A DNA stretch of 38,836 nt from Clostridiales bacterium (GCA_031265685.1 JAISCI010000004.1:1-38836), one strand, 5' to 3'; shown: positions 1 to 9,716, counted from the first letter of the stretch. The notes: generated by a model from the sequence alone, not told the origin. Made by a program: numbers and translations.

Positions 1-27
1 GAAGAAGTTTTTTTGCAAATCCAGCAT
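1..27 (-). CDS. 5' end of an unidentified gene, cut by the window edge
   Basis: Only nine codons are visible (M-L-D-L-Q-K-N-F-F), so no product can be named. The start at 27 is favoured because a GAGGGTG ribosome site lies about 7 bases upstream and a promoter-like sequence lies further up (59-87), which would give a short leader. An in-frame ATG at 51 also exists but would fall almost at the predicted transcription start and has no good ribosome site. The gene is separated from the large operon by the terminator at 236-275, so it is probably an independent transcription unit. Confidence 0.35.
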
Positions 28-58
28 ACCAGCACCCTCATTTCTATCCATTTCACTT

Positions 59-87
59 ACATTACCATTATCGAATTGTAATGTCAA
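59..87 (-). promoter_or_regulatory. Predicted sigma-70-type promoter facing the left edge
   Basis: On the minus strand there is a perfect -35 box TTGACA (complement of 82-87), a 17-base spacer and TAATGT (complement of 59-64) preceded by TGG, an extended -10 feature. The -10 matches consensus at only three of six positions, but the TG extension and ideal spacing compensate. It would drive the partial gene starting at 27. Confidence 0.45.
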
Positions 88-235
88 TTGCTTTTTTCAC
101 TGAGCTTTCGGAAGAACCCGATTCGGCCTGGCAGTTACAACATACAATAACGTTTGAGCCGCGAATTAAGCGCAGCGGCGAAATTCTGGTCAGTACGCTA
201 CTGTGAGTACACAAAACCTATTTTCAAAGAAAAGA

Positions 236-275
236 GAACAAAAACCCGCTGCTGACGATGATCCGAGGCAGCGGG
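236..275 (-). terminator. Rho-independent terminator closing the long minus-strand operon
   Basis: Read on the minus strand, CCCGCTGC (275-268) pairs perfectly with GCAGCGGG (252-245) across a 15-base loop and is followed by TTTTTGTTCTCTTTT. This is a GC-rich stem plus U tract in the correct orientation, about 145 bases after the stop of the HTH gene. No comparable terminator was noticed earlier in the operon. Confidence 0.75.
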
Positions 276-418
276 AGCCGCGATGTCACGGTAATAATTC
301 AGAGAGTGAGTGAAAAAGCCATTTTCAAGGACAGAAAGCGGCGTTGTCCGGAACACCTATAACCCAGATAGGGTTTACTGCTCTTTTCCTTGAAAATAAG
401 CTATTTATGTCATTATAG
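276..418 (-). repeat. Intergenic region with an 11-bp inverted repeat and inner hairpin
   Basis: Between the HTH gene and the terminator, ATTTTCAAGGA at 321-331 is perfectly complementary to TCCTTGAAAAT at 387-397. Inside the enclosed segment, AACCC (361-365) pairs with GGGTT (371-375) around AGATA. The result is a branched structure of about 77 bases. No open frame with a ribosome site was seen here. It may be part of a structured 3' end of the transcript or a DNA site; its function is unknown. Confidence 0.45.
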
Positions 419-1237
419 TCATATATTATTATATATTAAGTTCCGCCGGGCGTTCGGTGGCATGGGCGGCGGCCTTGCGACGGCTATGGCGGCTGCTATA
501 AGGCGGCTTGGGCAGCGCGTACTGTCGGCAGCGTTTTTTACGTACGCAGTAATACACGGAGTATCGATAATTCGGCAGTCACACTGCGGCATGGGCGTGA
601 TATGGCTGGGAGTAACTGTAACGCAACTTTCTGTTTCGCTGACGCCTTTGCTGCTAATTATACCTGCTGAAATTTCATCTGACTGTTCATTTTTCGACAC
701 CAGTGTATACAGATTCGCCCGCTGACCGCCGTTCTCACGGAATTGTGCCTGACGCGTGACGAGTCCATCTGCTTCCAGTTCGTCGATGGCGAGACGCGCG
801 CCTGCCACAGATAGCCCGCAAGCTTTCGCGGTAGTTCTATGCGACGGGTACGCTACGTCGCGCCCGGATGCCAAGCGGCAGAAATACAAATACACGAGCC
901 GCGCCTTGGCGGTCAAGCAACCGCCGAAAACCGCGTCATACGTCAGAAAGTAAGTATTTACGCGCTCTTTCATAATCGTATAAGTGTTCGCGCGTCTGCC
1001 GCGATCGGGTCGCGCCTCGCCGCGAATCGCGATCAGTCCTGCCGATTCAAGCTCCGCGAGTGCCTTTTTCACCGTAGTGACGCACATCCCCGCCGCCGCG
1101 CCGATAGTCTTGTGCGACGGAAAACACTTCCCCTCGCGGTCGATCATCTTACATAAATAGGCATAGACGAGCTTCGCGTTGCCCGAGATAGGCGCGTCAA
1201 AAACAATGCTGTATGTATAGAAAGTATTGGGTTTCAT
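419..1237 (-). CDS. Tandem winged-helix (HTH_36-like) DNA-binding protein
   Basis: A 272-residue protein with two consecutive winged-helix domains, about residues 8-85 and 93-180. Both carry the HTH_36-type pattern: a helix with AKLVYAYLC or ARLVYLYFC, then CFPSHKTI or AYPSHRTT, then a recognition helix (TTVKKALAELESAGLI or ARLAIDELEADGLV), then a basic wing. Such proteins act as replication initiators or transcription regulators in mobile elements; which one cannot be told here. The ATG at 1237 was chosen because AGGGGGAG lies just upstream; the frame is open to 1276. The last 80 residues are low-complexity and unlike the rest. It is the last gene of the operon, 51 bp after the adhesin. Confidence 0.75.
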   Translation of the reverse strand: MKPNTFYTYSIVFDAPISGNAKLVYAYLCKMIDREGKCFPSHKTIGAAAGMCVTTVKKALAELESAGLIAIRGEARPDRGRRANTYTIMKERVNTYFLTYDAVFGGCLTAKARLVYLYFCRLASGRDVAYPSHRTTAKACGLSVAGARLAIDELEADGLVTRQAQFRENGGQRANLYTLVSKNEQSDEISAGIISSKGVSETESCVTVTPSHITPMPQCDCRIIDTPCITAYVKNAADSTRCPSRLIAAAIAVARPPPMPPNARRNLIYNNI

Positions 1238-1288
1238 AGTCTCCCCCTGATATATAGGAAAGGGGCGGTCGCCCACCCCTAACCCTGA

Positions 1289-4200
1289 TTAGTAGCCCGT
1301 TTTTGGCAATGGTACGCTTTTCGGAACGTAAATTATCGTCAGCCATGTCGAATTGCCAACGACCCATTCCTTTCCATATTTGCCGCCTACGTCAACTTTG
1401 TTGGCAAATTGGAAACCGTTTTGCAGACCTGTCAGTACTTTGACATAGACTTGTGGTGTTTCAACTTGGCAGAATCCGGCTTTTACCGTGCCGAAAATCA
1501 GCGTGAAACTCGTCACAAACTCGTCCTTTTTGAGACCCAGAGAAGCCGCGGAACAATCCACAACGTTGTTGCGGGTAGTCGAGAGATTATCCGCAATAAT
1601 CCGCGTATCGCCTTTGTTTGTGGTGACGAGGATTTTGTACTTCAAAGCCTGATTATAACTGCCTGTAACGATTTTCGTCAGCCGGACGGCGCTCACAGGC
1701 AGCGAGTCCCGCCAGTAAAAATCTGTTAACGCAACCGTTGACGTGTTGCGGACTTCTTTCACGTCGTAGCGGATTTCGGTGCCCGGCATAGCCTCGACGT
1801 TGCCGGTTTTGCGGATATAGACGCCTGTATTCGCGCTGAAATTCAAAAATTCAGACTTCACAATCTGTTTGGGGAACTCCAGCGTTATGTCGAGTGTCTT
1901 GTCGGACAGCTTGTAATTCGCGGATGCCTGAACCTCGCGGACGAGGTAGCGCCCCAACGGCAACGGCTTCGACACGCCGCGCCCGTCCGCTCCCGTCATG
2001 AAACGGTCAACGAGGTTGCCCGTTTTGTAGTCCGAGACCTCGAAAACCGCGTCGGCCAGCGGCGTTCCGGCGTCGAAACCGTTCACCTCGTTCGCGTCGG
2101 CGGACTTCTTGGTAATCTGGATTTGAGCCAAATATGGCTCGTTTTCCCATTTTATCTCTGTATATTCACCGGACTTGAATATTACCGTCCGCGGAATATC
2201 GTCCGGGTAGTAGCCCTGCGCTGGGCGTGTTTCCCGGATCGTGTAGCGCCCTTCCGTCAAAATGCCGGAAAAATCGATGATTCCGTCGTTATTTGTGTAG
2301 AAATTGCCGACAACATTGCCATTCGCGTCGAAAAGCATGAATTCGACGTTATATATCGGCTTTTTGCTGACGCTGTCAATTTTGACCAATCGCAGACCCG
2401 CTTTCTGGCGATTCGCGACTTGCAGCGTCGCGACTTTGCCAGGCGCGACCGTCACGGCGTGGACTTCGGCGTCGATTTCGTAGCCGTCAAGCGCCTTGCG
2501 CTCGGTCACGTGGTATTCTCCGGATTCCAAGCCGTTGATGAGGATTCGGCCTTGCGCGTCCGTCGTATAACTGCCTGTCACGTCGCCGCTTGGACTGGTT
2601 GTGCGATTCGAGCTATTAGCGGCTGTTCCGGCTTGGTTGCCGTCGAGTATCGAACCGGCGACAAACTGACCATCAGCGCGACGAACGTCGAACACCACGC
2701 CTTGGAGCGGTGCGCCTGTCCGCGCGTCTGTCTTGACAATCAGCAAGCCTGACATCGGCGTGTTGAACACTTCCAGCAGCGTCGTTTTACCGGACTGAAC
2801 GAGGACGCTTCTCGGCTCGGCATCAAGAAAATAGCCATTTGCCGACTGCGTTTCGGTAACGATGTAGTACCCGTCGGCGAGATTCGGGACGTAGATTTGA
2901 CCGATTCTGTCAGTCACGAATGTGTACTGACGGAAGTTGTTTTCGACCTTTTCGCCGTCCATACGGCTGATGGAAAATTCCGCGCCCGCAATCGGCTCGC
3001 TCGTCACGTTGTTCAGCTTGAGAATTTTCAGTCCGGCCAGCGGATTGTCAGCAAACGTCACAATCGTAGGAATATTCGGTTTAATCTGGACAGTCTGCGG
3101 CGGCGCGTCCAGCGAATACCCCGACGGCGCTTTGGCTTCCGCGACGATGTAGTAATCCGGAGCGAGATTCGGAATATTCGCAAAACCGTTCGCGTCGGTC
3201 GTGTACGTATCGCCGATGCGCTCGCTGTTCTGCTTCGACACCGTGAAAACGGCGCCGGCAAGGGGTTTCCCGCTCATCGCGTCGATCTTTTTGATTTGCA
3301 GTGACGCCAGCCGCTCGTCCATGAAAATGACGCGCAGGAACTCGCCGTGCGTCACCTCGACGTCCTTAGGCGCTTCGCTGATGAGATAGCCGGACGGAGC
3401 CGTCGTTTCCGCCACTTTATACCAGTTTGGCGCGAGGTCATCGACGATAATCACGCCGTTCGCGTCCGTCGTGTACTCGCCGACGACTTTACCATTTTTC
3501 TCATAAACGGTAAATTTCGCGCCGGAAAGCGGCTCGCCCGTAACGGCGTCCTGCTTGATGATCTGCAAGCCGCTCAATCGGCGGTTTGTGACGGTCACGA
3601 CGGTCGGCGCGTCGGTTTTGACCTCAGTTGTTATGGACATATTATCCAACAGATACCCCTGCGGCGCGGTCAGTTCGCGGATCACGTAAAAATCCGGCGC
3701 AAGCGTCGGTATGGAAATTATTCCCGTACCATCCGTGACGTACTCGCCGACGCGCTCGCCATTCTGCCGCTCGACGGTGAACCGCGCCCCGGCCAGCGGT
3801 TCGTTGGTCTTCTCGTCGCGCTTGACGATTTCGAGCGCGGCCAGCCGTTTATTTGCAAATGTTACAACGGTTGGCGTGACCGGCTTGACCTCAACAGTCT
3901 TCGGCGTTTCGTCAAGCAGATAGCCGTCCGGCGAACGCTGTTCACGCACGATGTACCACCCCGGATCAATGGCGGAAATTGTAAAAATACCGTCGTGGTC
4001 AGTGGTGTATTCGCCGGCGAACCGCCCGTCCTGACGCTCGACGCGGAACGCCGCGCCTGCCAGCGGAGCGCCGGTCTTGTCGTCGATTTTTTTCACGATC
4101 AGCGACGCCAGCGGCTTGTTCTCGAACGTAACTTTCAAAAACTGGTTGTGCGTGATTTCGACGTCGCGCGGCGTATCGTCAATCCGGTATCCGCTGGGAG

Positions 4201-7200
4201 CTTTTACCTCCGCAATTTTCAGCCACCCCGGTTCGAAGCCGGACAGGATGATCAGGCCGTCGCTGTCGGTGTCGAACGTGCCGATGGCCTCGCCGTTTGC
4301 GCGGTAGACCGTGAATCGGGCGTCTTTAAGCGGCTGCTTCGTCTCGCTGTCGATCTTCACGATTTGTAGAGACGATTTCGGCTTGTTGGAAAATTCCAAC
4401 GTATATGTTTTACCATAGTCAACCGCTATGGTTTGCGTCTGGTTTTCGAGGATAAAGCCATCCGGAGCGTTCGTTTCGCGGACGATATACGAATTTTTCG
4501 GAAGATTCGGAATAGTTATTATTCCGTTCGCGTCCGTCGCGAAAAATCCGTCGCCCGTGCCCACTACGCCGCCCGAGCCGGTCGTTACGTAAAATTCCGC
4601 GTCTGCCAACGGTTCGCGCGTCGCGGCGTTGTACTTCTTGATGACAATTGCTGCCAGCGGCTGGTCGGCGAACGTCAAGGTATACGTCTTGCCGTCCGCG
4701 CCGACGTCAATCGTTTGCGGCGCGTGGTCGATGGCGTAGCCGTCCGGAGCGGAAATTTCTGTCACAACGTACCCGGCCGGCCTCAGGTTCGGGACTAGAA
4801 ACTCGCCGTTTACGTCGGTGACGAACTCGCCGCCGGAATTTCCGGCGACCGCGCCGCTTGAATCCGTCACTTTGAATCTCGCGCCCATGAGCGGCTCGCG
4901 GGTCAGCGCGTCCAGTTTCCTCACGAGTAGGCTGCTAAAGGGATAATTGGAAAATGATACCTTATACGTCTTGCCGTCTGTGCCGATTTGGACGGTCTGC
5001 GGCATTCCGCTTATCGCGTAATTGGGCGGAGCTTCCCGCTCAGAAATGACATACGCGCCCGGCTTCAGGTTCGGTATCAGGATTTCGCCGTTCTCGTCGG
5101 TAACGAACTCGCCGTTTGTGCTGCCCGCGACAGCGCCAGAACCGTCCGTTACTCGGAACCTCGCGTTGGCGAGGGGCTTGTTCGTCAGCGCGTCCACTTT
5201 TGTAATGAGCAAACTTCCATACGGAATATTCGCGAACGCGAACTCCAGAATCGTCGTGCCGTCGGCTTTCAGAAAGCCATTTTGCGGACTATTCTCGGAA
5301 ATCAGATAATTCGGAGGCGCCTGAACTTCCCGAACAGAGTAGTATCCCGGCTCAAGTCCGGTAATTACGATAATTCCGGAATTGTCCGTGACATAGCGGC
5401 CAATCGCCGTGCCCGGAACGCCGCTCACCTGCTCGTCGGCGCGGTACAGCTCAAACGCCGCGCCCGCCAGCAGCTTGCCCGTAACGGCGTCAGTCTTCTT
5501 GACAATAATGGAATTTAACGGAAAGTTGTAGGTGAGCTGGCCGTCCGCGCTAGTCGCGTAATCGCTTCCGCTTGTGGCGGCCAACTCCCGCGTCGCGGCG
5601 ACGCCCGTCTCCTCGGCGGAGTAGGCGTTCTGCCCCGCCGACAAATACAGCCGCGTCACGGGATTGCTTGCCAGCGAAAATCCTGATGCGGCATGAATCT
5701 CTGTCAAAACATACCACCCGACGTTGACTTGTGACAGTATAATTTTACCATCGGCGTCCGTCCGGAACGTGCCGAGCGTCGCCACGCCGCCGTCCGCTTG
5801 TTCGTAGTCCACGCGGAAAACGGCGTCGGCGATAGGGAGGTTCGTCAGGCCGTTCAGCTTGGTAAAAATCAGCGTCGGTCGGCGCACGTCATCGAATTTC
5901 AGCGTCTTGGTCACGCCCCATTCGAGCGCTATTTCCTTGCTCTCGTCGTACAAAAGGTACCCGTTCGGCGGCATAAATTCCTCGGCGCGGTACACTGCCT
6001 CGTCGAGATTCTCGATCAGGATTTCGCCGCTCGCGTCCGTTTTGTACTCGCTGACGGTCGCGTCCTCAACTTTCGTGACGCGGAGCTCCGCGTTTGCCAA
6101 CGGTTCGCCCGTGATCGCGTCCACTTTGAGTATGCGAAGCTTCGGACGCGCCCTGTTGGTAAATATTACCTGTTTCGCGTCGCCGGGAAGAAGCTCGACA
6201 TCCTTGTGCTGACTGTCGAGCAGATAGCCGCTTGGCGCGACTATTTCCTCAATACTGAATATTCCGGGATTTAAGCCAGTCAGGACAATTTTGCCGTCCG
6301 CGCCGGTCACTTCCTCGCGGATGGTAGCGCCTTCGGTTTCCACAATTCGGAATTTTGCGCCGAAAAGCGGTTCCTTGGTTTCCTCGTCGAGTTTGAGGAT
6401 GGTCAATTCCGGCTTCTTGATGTTGGTAAAAATTAGCTGTTTGGTCTTTCCCCACTCCAGCAGCACATCGCGCTGGCAGTTTGCGTCAGCAACATAACCG
6501 TCCGGAGCTTTGACCTCTTTGACGGAATATACCGACTCGTCCAAATTTTCGAGCAATATACGCCCGTTGGCGCCCGTTACAAGCTCCGCGATGGTCTCGC
6601 CCTCGGCCTTGCCGATATGGAAAACCGCGCCGGGGAGCGGATTTCCGGCTTCGTCAACTTTGACAATTTCCAGTTTCGGGCAGGGGCGATTGTCGAATTT
6701 AACCGTAATCTCGTCGTTCGGGCCGACCGCGAAGTCCTTATGTTCGGTAGAAATCAGATAGCCCCACGGCGCGGCGATTTCGGAAAACCGATACGTTCCG
6801 GGGTTGACCGTGAGCGCCCACTTGCCCGACGCGTCCAGCATGAACTCGGTTCGCCACGCGCCGTCAAGCCGTTCCAGACGGAATTCCGCGCCGCCGATCA
6901 GCTCGCCGGACTGCTCGTCGTATTTTTCGATGGTAACGATTGGCTTTTCGTCGTTTCGGGCGGTATATTTGTTGGCTTTGTCGTTATCAATCTGAATATT
7001 CACAATAGTCGGATCGAGAATCAGCGGTTCGGGAACAAAAATTTCCCGCACCGTGTAACTCCCGGCCGAGATATTGTTCGCGACGGCTTTGCCATCCGCA
7101 AGGGTCGTCAGCGTCCACTCTTTTCCAGTCGCGAGCTGTTTCAGCGTGAAAACCGCTCCCGCGACGGGTTTGTTCGTCTTGGCGTCGATTTTCGTGACCT

Positions 7201-8827
7201 CAAGCGACGTGTGCGGCTGATTATCAAAGGTAACTTCTGACAATTGGCCCCAGCGGATCGGCACGACCAGCACAACATCGCTCGGCTCGTAGTCAGAACC
7301 GGCGTTCGTTTCGGACAATTCATAATTGTCCTGCGGCAAATCATCGAGCGTAATGATACCGTCCGCGTCGGTCTTGCGCGTGATGTCAAGACCTGTCAGC
7401 GGATTGCGGATTCGAAGCCAAATATTGGCGACAGGCTGACCTGTTACCGCGTCAATTTTCGTAATTTTCAGTTTTCCGTAAGGATTATTCCTAAAAACTA
7501 CTTGAGGATAGACCGTCGCGGTCGCGGAAGCCTCGACTTCGACGACGCGGGAGTACGTCGCGTCGGGCGACATATCGTAGTTCGGCGGCGGGGAAATCTC
7601 GGTGATCAAATATTTTCCAGTAGGCAGACCGCTGGCGGTAACCGTGCCGTTGCCAACCGTCACGGTCGCGCCGTTCGCGACAGAGGGAATCGCCGCATCC
7701 GCGCTTGCCTGAACTTGGAAGAATATGTGGCGGTTGCCATCGTCCAGCCCCTGCACCTCGAAAACGGCTCCCGGAGCCAATTCTCCGGTCACGTTATCGT
7801 ATTTCAAAACGCGCAGCCCGCCAACGCTCGGCGATTCGATGGGGGAAGCGGTCGGTTCGGTGGTCGGAGGGATCTCGGCAGCGGCGCTGTATGGAAAATC
7901 TATGGAAAATTCGACCGTTTGCTCGGGAATCGAGACCTCATATCTCTGGTAATTTTCTACATCATTGGCGTCAGATGGAACCCCGAACAGGATCACGTCG
8001 CTGGCAATGGTAAATTCGGCTTTCACCGAAAAGCTTCCGTTTGTACCTGCCGCAATCGACGCTTTGGGTACCTTTATCTTGATCGGCGTACGATTCGGCA
8101 CGCCGTCAGTCGGGATTGGCGCGTCAGCCGCGTCGGTTATGATGGTTCCGGCGGGCGCGTTGTCAGATAATGTTAACCTGATTCTCGTGCTCTCGGCCAA
8201 ATCGTAGGTGCTCGACAGAACGGTCGTTGTTTTGACTAAATATTCGCCATCATCAAAAACTTCCGACGAATCAGTCGTGCCATAAAACGCCGCAAGCGGC
8301 ATATCCTCGGTGGCGTTTTTCGCGAGGTCGATCAAATATTTGGCAAACGCTACGGTCTGCGCGTCACCGCTCCATAAATTGTCATTTGGATACTGTGACG
8401 CGGTTTGGTCAGCAACAGCTCGGACAGCGGCTTTGGTCGCGGCGTAAATCTGGAGATCGGTCAGTCCTGGAAACCGCGCTATAATGTCGTCTTTGGACAT
8501 ATAGGGCACGGAATTGTGGAGAACCGTAGCAACTCTCGGAGAATTGTTCGTCCCCGCGATGGTCACGGGATACTCCTTGTTCGGGTGTCCCGCCGCGCCG
8601 GGAAGCACCGGATCGACGCAGAACGCCGGATATTCCTTGCCATTGTATTCCATAACGGCCTCAATCCCGATGTCGCGGCCGTCGTAATTCAGCGTACTCG
8701 TGGAAATCGTGGCGCGGGCGCGGACGGTCGCGACGGTGTTGGTAGCCTCGGCAAGGGTCGCCGTCGGCGTCAGAATCGCGAGAATCGCGACAAAAGCAAG
8801 AATTGCCGCCATCTTCTTTAATAACAT
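1289..8827 (-). CDS. Giant Cna-B repeat (SpaA-like) surface adhesin with terminal LPKTGY
   Basis: A 2,512-residue secreted protein. Residues 1-28 form a signal peptide ending near LAEA. Residues 40-180 resemble a thioester (TED) domain, with Cys70 in AFCVDP but ATKAAV where ATQ is expected. A Pro/Thr linker (about 320-335) leads to 21 Cna-B modules of about 90 residues (about 336-2310). Each has a V-x-K-x-D strand, a Y/F-x-T-D-x-x-G turn, an E-x-x-A-P-x-G-Y segment and a final N or D, the Lys/Glu/Asn pattern of intramolecular isopeptide bonds. A DUF11-like domain follows, and the protein stops directly after VPLPKTGY, without the hydrophobic and basic tail of a standard sortase signal. AAGGAGG lies 7 bases before the ATG and overlaps the sortase stop. 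It probably forms a stalk that promotes cell contact during mating or colonisation. Confidence 0.88.
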   Translation of the reverse strand: MLLKKMAAILAFVAILAILTPTATLAEATNTVATVRARATISTSTLNYDGRDIGIEAVMEYNGKEYPAFCVDPVLPGAAGHPNKEYPVTIAGTNNSPRVATVLHNSVPYMSKDDIIARFPGLTDLQIYAATKAAVRAVADQTASQYPNDNLWSGDAQTVAFAKYLIDLAKNATEDMPLAAFYGTTDSSEVFDDGEYLVKTTTVLSSTYDLAESTRIRLTLSDNAPAGTIITDAADAPIPTDGVPNRTPIKIKVPKASIAAGTNGSFSVKAEFTIASDVILFGVPSDANDVENYQRYEVSIPEQTVEFSIDFPYSAAAEIPPTTEPTASPIESPSVGGLRVLKYDNVTGELAPGAVFEVQGLDDGNRHIFFQVQASADAAIPSVANGATVTVGNGTVTASGLPTGKYLITEISPPPNYDMSPDATYSRVVEVEASATATVYPQVVFRNNPYGKLKITKIDAVTGQPVANIWLRIRNPLTGLDITRKTDADGIITLDDLPQDNYELSETNAGSDYEPSDVVLVVPIRWGQLSEVTFDNQPHTSLEVTKIDAKTNKPVAGAVFTLKQLATGKEWTLTTLADGKAVANNISAGSYTVREIFVPEPLILDPTIVNIQIDNDKANKYTARNDEKPIVTIEKYDEQSGELIGGAEFRLERLDGAWRTEFMLDASGKWALTVNPGTYRFSEIAAPWGYLISTEHKDFAVGPNDEITVKFDNRPCPKLEIVKVDEAGNPLPGAVFHIGKAEGETIAELVTGANGRILLENLDESVYSVKEVKAPDGYVADANCQRDVLLEWGKTKQLIFTNIKKPELTILKLDEETKEPLFGAKFRIVETEGATIREEVTGADGKIVLTGLNPGIFSIEEIVAPSGYLLDSQHKDVELLPGDAKQVIFTNRARPKLRILKVDAITGEPLANAELRVTKVEDATVSEYKTDASGEILIENLDEAVYRAEEFMPPNGYLLYDESKEIALEWGVTKTLKFDDVRRPTLIFTKLNGLTNLPIADAVFRVDYEQADGGVATLGTFRTDADGKIILSQVNVGWYVLTEIHAASGFSLASNPVTRLYLSAGQNAYSAEETGVAATRELAATSGSDYATSADGQLTYNFPLNSIIVKKTDAVTGKLLAGAAFELYRADEQVSGVPGTAIGRYVTDNSGIIVITGLEPGYYSVREVQAPPNYLISENSPQNGFLKADGTTILEFAFANIPYGSLLITKVDALTNKPLANARFRVTDGSGAVAGSTNGEFVTDENGEILIPNLKPGAYVISEREAPPNYAISGMPQTVQIGTDGKTYKVSFSNYPFSSLLVRKLDALTREPLMGARFKVTDSSGAVAGNSGGEFVTDVNGEFLVPNLRPAGYVVTEISAPDGYAIDHAPQTIDVGADGKTYTLTFADQPLAAIVIKKYNAATREPLADAEFYVTTGSGGVVGTGDGFFATDANGIITIPNLPKNSYIVRETNAPDGFILENQTQTIAVDYGKTYTLEFSNKPKSSLQIVKIDSETKQPLKDARFTVYRANGEAIGTFDTDSDGLIILSGFEPGWLKIAEVKAPSGYRIDDTPRDVEITHNQFLKVTFENKPLASLIVKKIDDKTGAPLAGAAFRVERQDGRFAGEYTTDHDGIFTISAIDPGWYIVREQRSPDGYLLDETPKTVEVKPVTPTVVTFANKRLAALEIVKRDEKTNEPLAGARFTVERQNGERVGEYVTDGTGIISIPTLAPDFYVIRELTAPQGYLLDNMSITTEVKTDAPTVVTVTNRRLSGLQIIKQDAVTGEPLSGAKFTVYEKNGKVVGEYTTDANGVIIVDDLAPNWYKVAETTAPSGYLISEAPKDVEVTHGEFLRVIFMDERLASLQIKKIDAMSGKPLAGAVFTVSKQNSERIGDTYTTDANGFANIPNLAPDYYIVAEAKAPSGYSLDAPPQTVQIKPNIPTIVTFADNPLAGLKILKLNNVTSEPIAGAEFSISRMDGEKVENNFRQYTFVTDRIGQIYVPNLADGYYIVTETQSANGYFLDAEPRSVLVQSGKTTLLEVFNTPMSGLLIVKTDARTGAPLQGVVFDVRRADGQFVAGSILDGNQAGTAANSSNRTTSPSGDVTGSYTTDAQGRILINGLESGEYHVTERKALDGYEIDAEVHAVTVAPGKVATLQVANRQKAGLRLVKIDSVSKKPIYNVEFMLFDANGNVVGNFYTNNDGIIDFSGILTEGRYTIRETRPAQGYYPDDIPRTVIFKSGEYTEIKWENEPYLAQIQITKKSADANEVNGFDAGTPLADAVFEVSDYKTGNLVDRFMTGADGRGVSKPLPLGRYLVREVQASANYKLSDKTLDITLEFPKQIVKSEFLNFSANTGVYIRKTGNVEAMPGTEIRYDVKEVRNTSTVALTDFYWRDSLPVSAVRLTKIVTGSYNQALKYKILVTTNKGDTRIIADNLSTTRNNVVDCSAASLGLKKDEFVTSFTLIFGTVKAGFCQVETPQVYVKVLTGLQNGFQFANKVDVGGKYGKEWVVGNSTWLTIIYVPKSVPLPKTGY

Positions 8828-8839
8828 AATTTTACCTCC

Positions 8840-9700
8840 TTAAATGATTTCCCGAGCCTGGACGCACAGGCGCAGAGCCGGAATATTTTCCACGCAAGTC
8901 AGCAAAGTCAGAATATTCTCGGCGCTGTAACCGAGCTTCGAGTCGTCCGTCTCGCTGATTTTTTCGATGTTGAAAACGGCGTAAATACGCGATCCGTAGG
9001 GCGTGGTATAGGTCAGCTTGTCGCCGATTGACAGATTTTTGGCGAAGCCGAACATTTCTCCCGCTCCGCGATTGTGTCCCACGAGGCAAATATTTCCATC
9101 CCAGGCAGACGTTGACGCGAAATGCCCCGCGCCTTTCGCGAGATTGCCGAGGGTTGCGCCCTCGTAGACCGGGATCAACTTACCAGTTTTATCCACTTTA
9201 AGCTTGCCGATTGTACCGTCGCCAAAGTACAGCGCTTCGGTGTTGACTACGGACGTTGATTCCACTAGTCCGTACGTGTTTGGCGAGACAACGGATTCAA
9301 TCGCTTCACCAAAGAACCCCGCGAAGAGGGGCGCCGCGCCTTGGAATCCTCGAGGTTCACCGAGGATTTCAGCGGCGTTTTCGCGAAGCGAAAATTCCGA
9401 GCTTCCCGCGCCCGAACTTGACGCGAAAAACAACACATTGTAATGGAAGAAACTCGTCGGGTCGGTCGCGATTTCGCCGCCGAAAACGCCGTAAACAGGC
9501 GGGTTCAGGGCCGCGTCTTTGTTTCGGCGCTCGTTGGCGGACAGAGGATCGGGCGCGGCGGGTTCGTCGTAGGTCGTGGCCTTGGCGAACACATCGGCGC
9601 TTGATGGGCCGCTCGCGAATTCATAGTTTTGCGCGAACGCGGTGGTGATCATTCCTAGTAACATGACGATTGTCAATGCTGCGGTTGACAGTTTTTTCAA
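8840..9700 (-). CDS. Sortase
   Basis: A transpeptidase of about 286 residues that would cleave a T-G sorting motif and attach surface proteins. It has an N-terminal signal/anchor (LSTAALTIVMLLGMITTAFA). The sortase fold begins near GTIGKLKV. The catalytic triad is visible: His209 in LVGHNRG, Cys269 in LLTCVEN and Arg277 in ALRLCVQ. The class is uncertain (D-like or B-like). The start is taken as TTG at 9700 because GGGAGG lies 7 bases upstream; the ATG at 9715 would sit on that ribosome site. Residues about 95-140 contain an unusual stretch rich in DNA palindromes (9345-9394) that may be an insertion. It lies 12 bp upstream of the adhesin, its likely substrate. Confidence 0.85.
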   Translation of the reverse strand: MKKLSTAALTIVMLLGMITTAFAQNYEFASGPSSADVFAKATTYDEPAAPDPLSANERRNKDAALNPPVYGVFGGEIATDPTSFFHYNVLFFASSSGAGSSEFSLRENAAEILGEPRGFQGAAPLFAGFFGEAIESVVSPNTYGLVESTSVVNTEALYFGDGTIGKLKVDKTGKLIPVYEGATLGNLAKGAGHFASTSAWDGNICLVGHNRGAGEMFGFAKNLSIGDKLTYTTPYGSRIYAVFNIEKISETDDSKLGYSAENILTLLTCVENIPALRLCVQAREII

Positions 9701-9716
9701 GCAAATGCCTCCCATA

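Noticed and set aside
1900-8000. Regular spacing of about 270 bp that could suggest a DNA repeat array
   Set aside because: The periodicity is that of Cna-B protein modules; the DNA is divergent between modules and not a CRISPR or satellite array.
1409-8821. Many plus-strand frames of 60-340 codons opposite the adhesin
   Set aside because: They are Arg/Val-rich antisense shadows of a long, GC-rich, repetitive coding sequence, without ribosome sites or recognisable domains.
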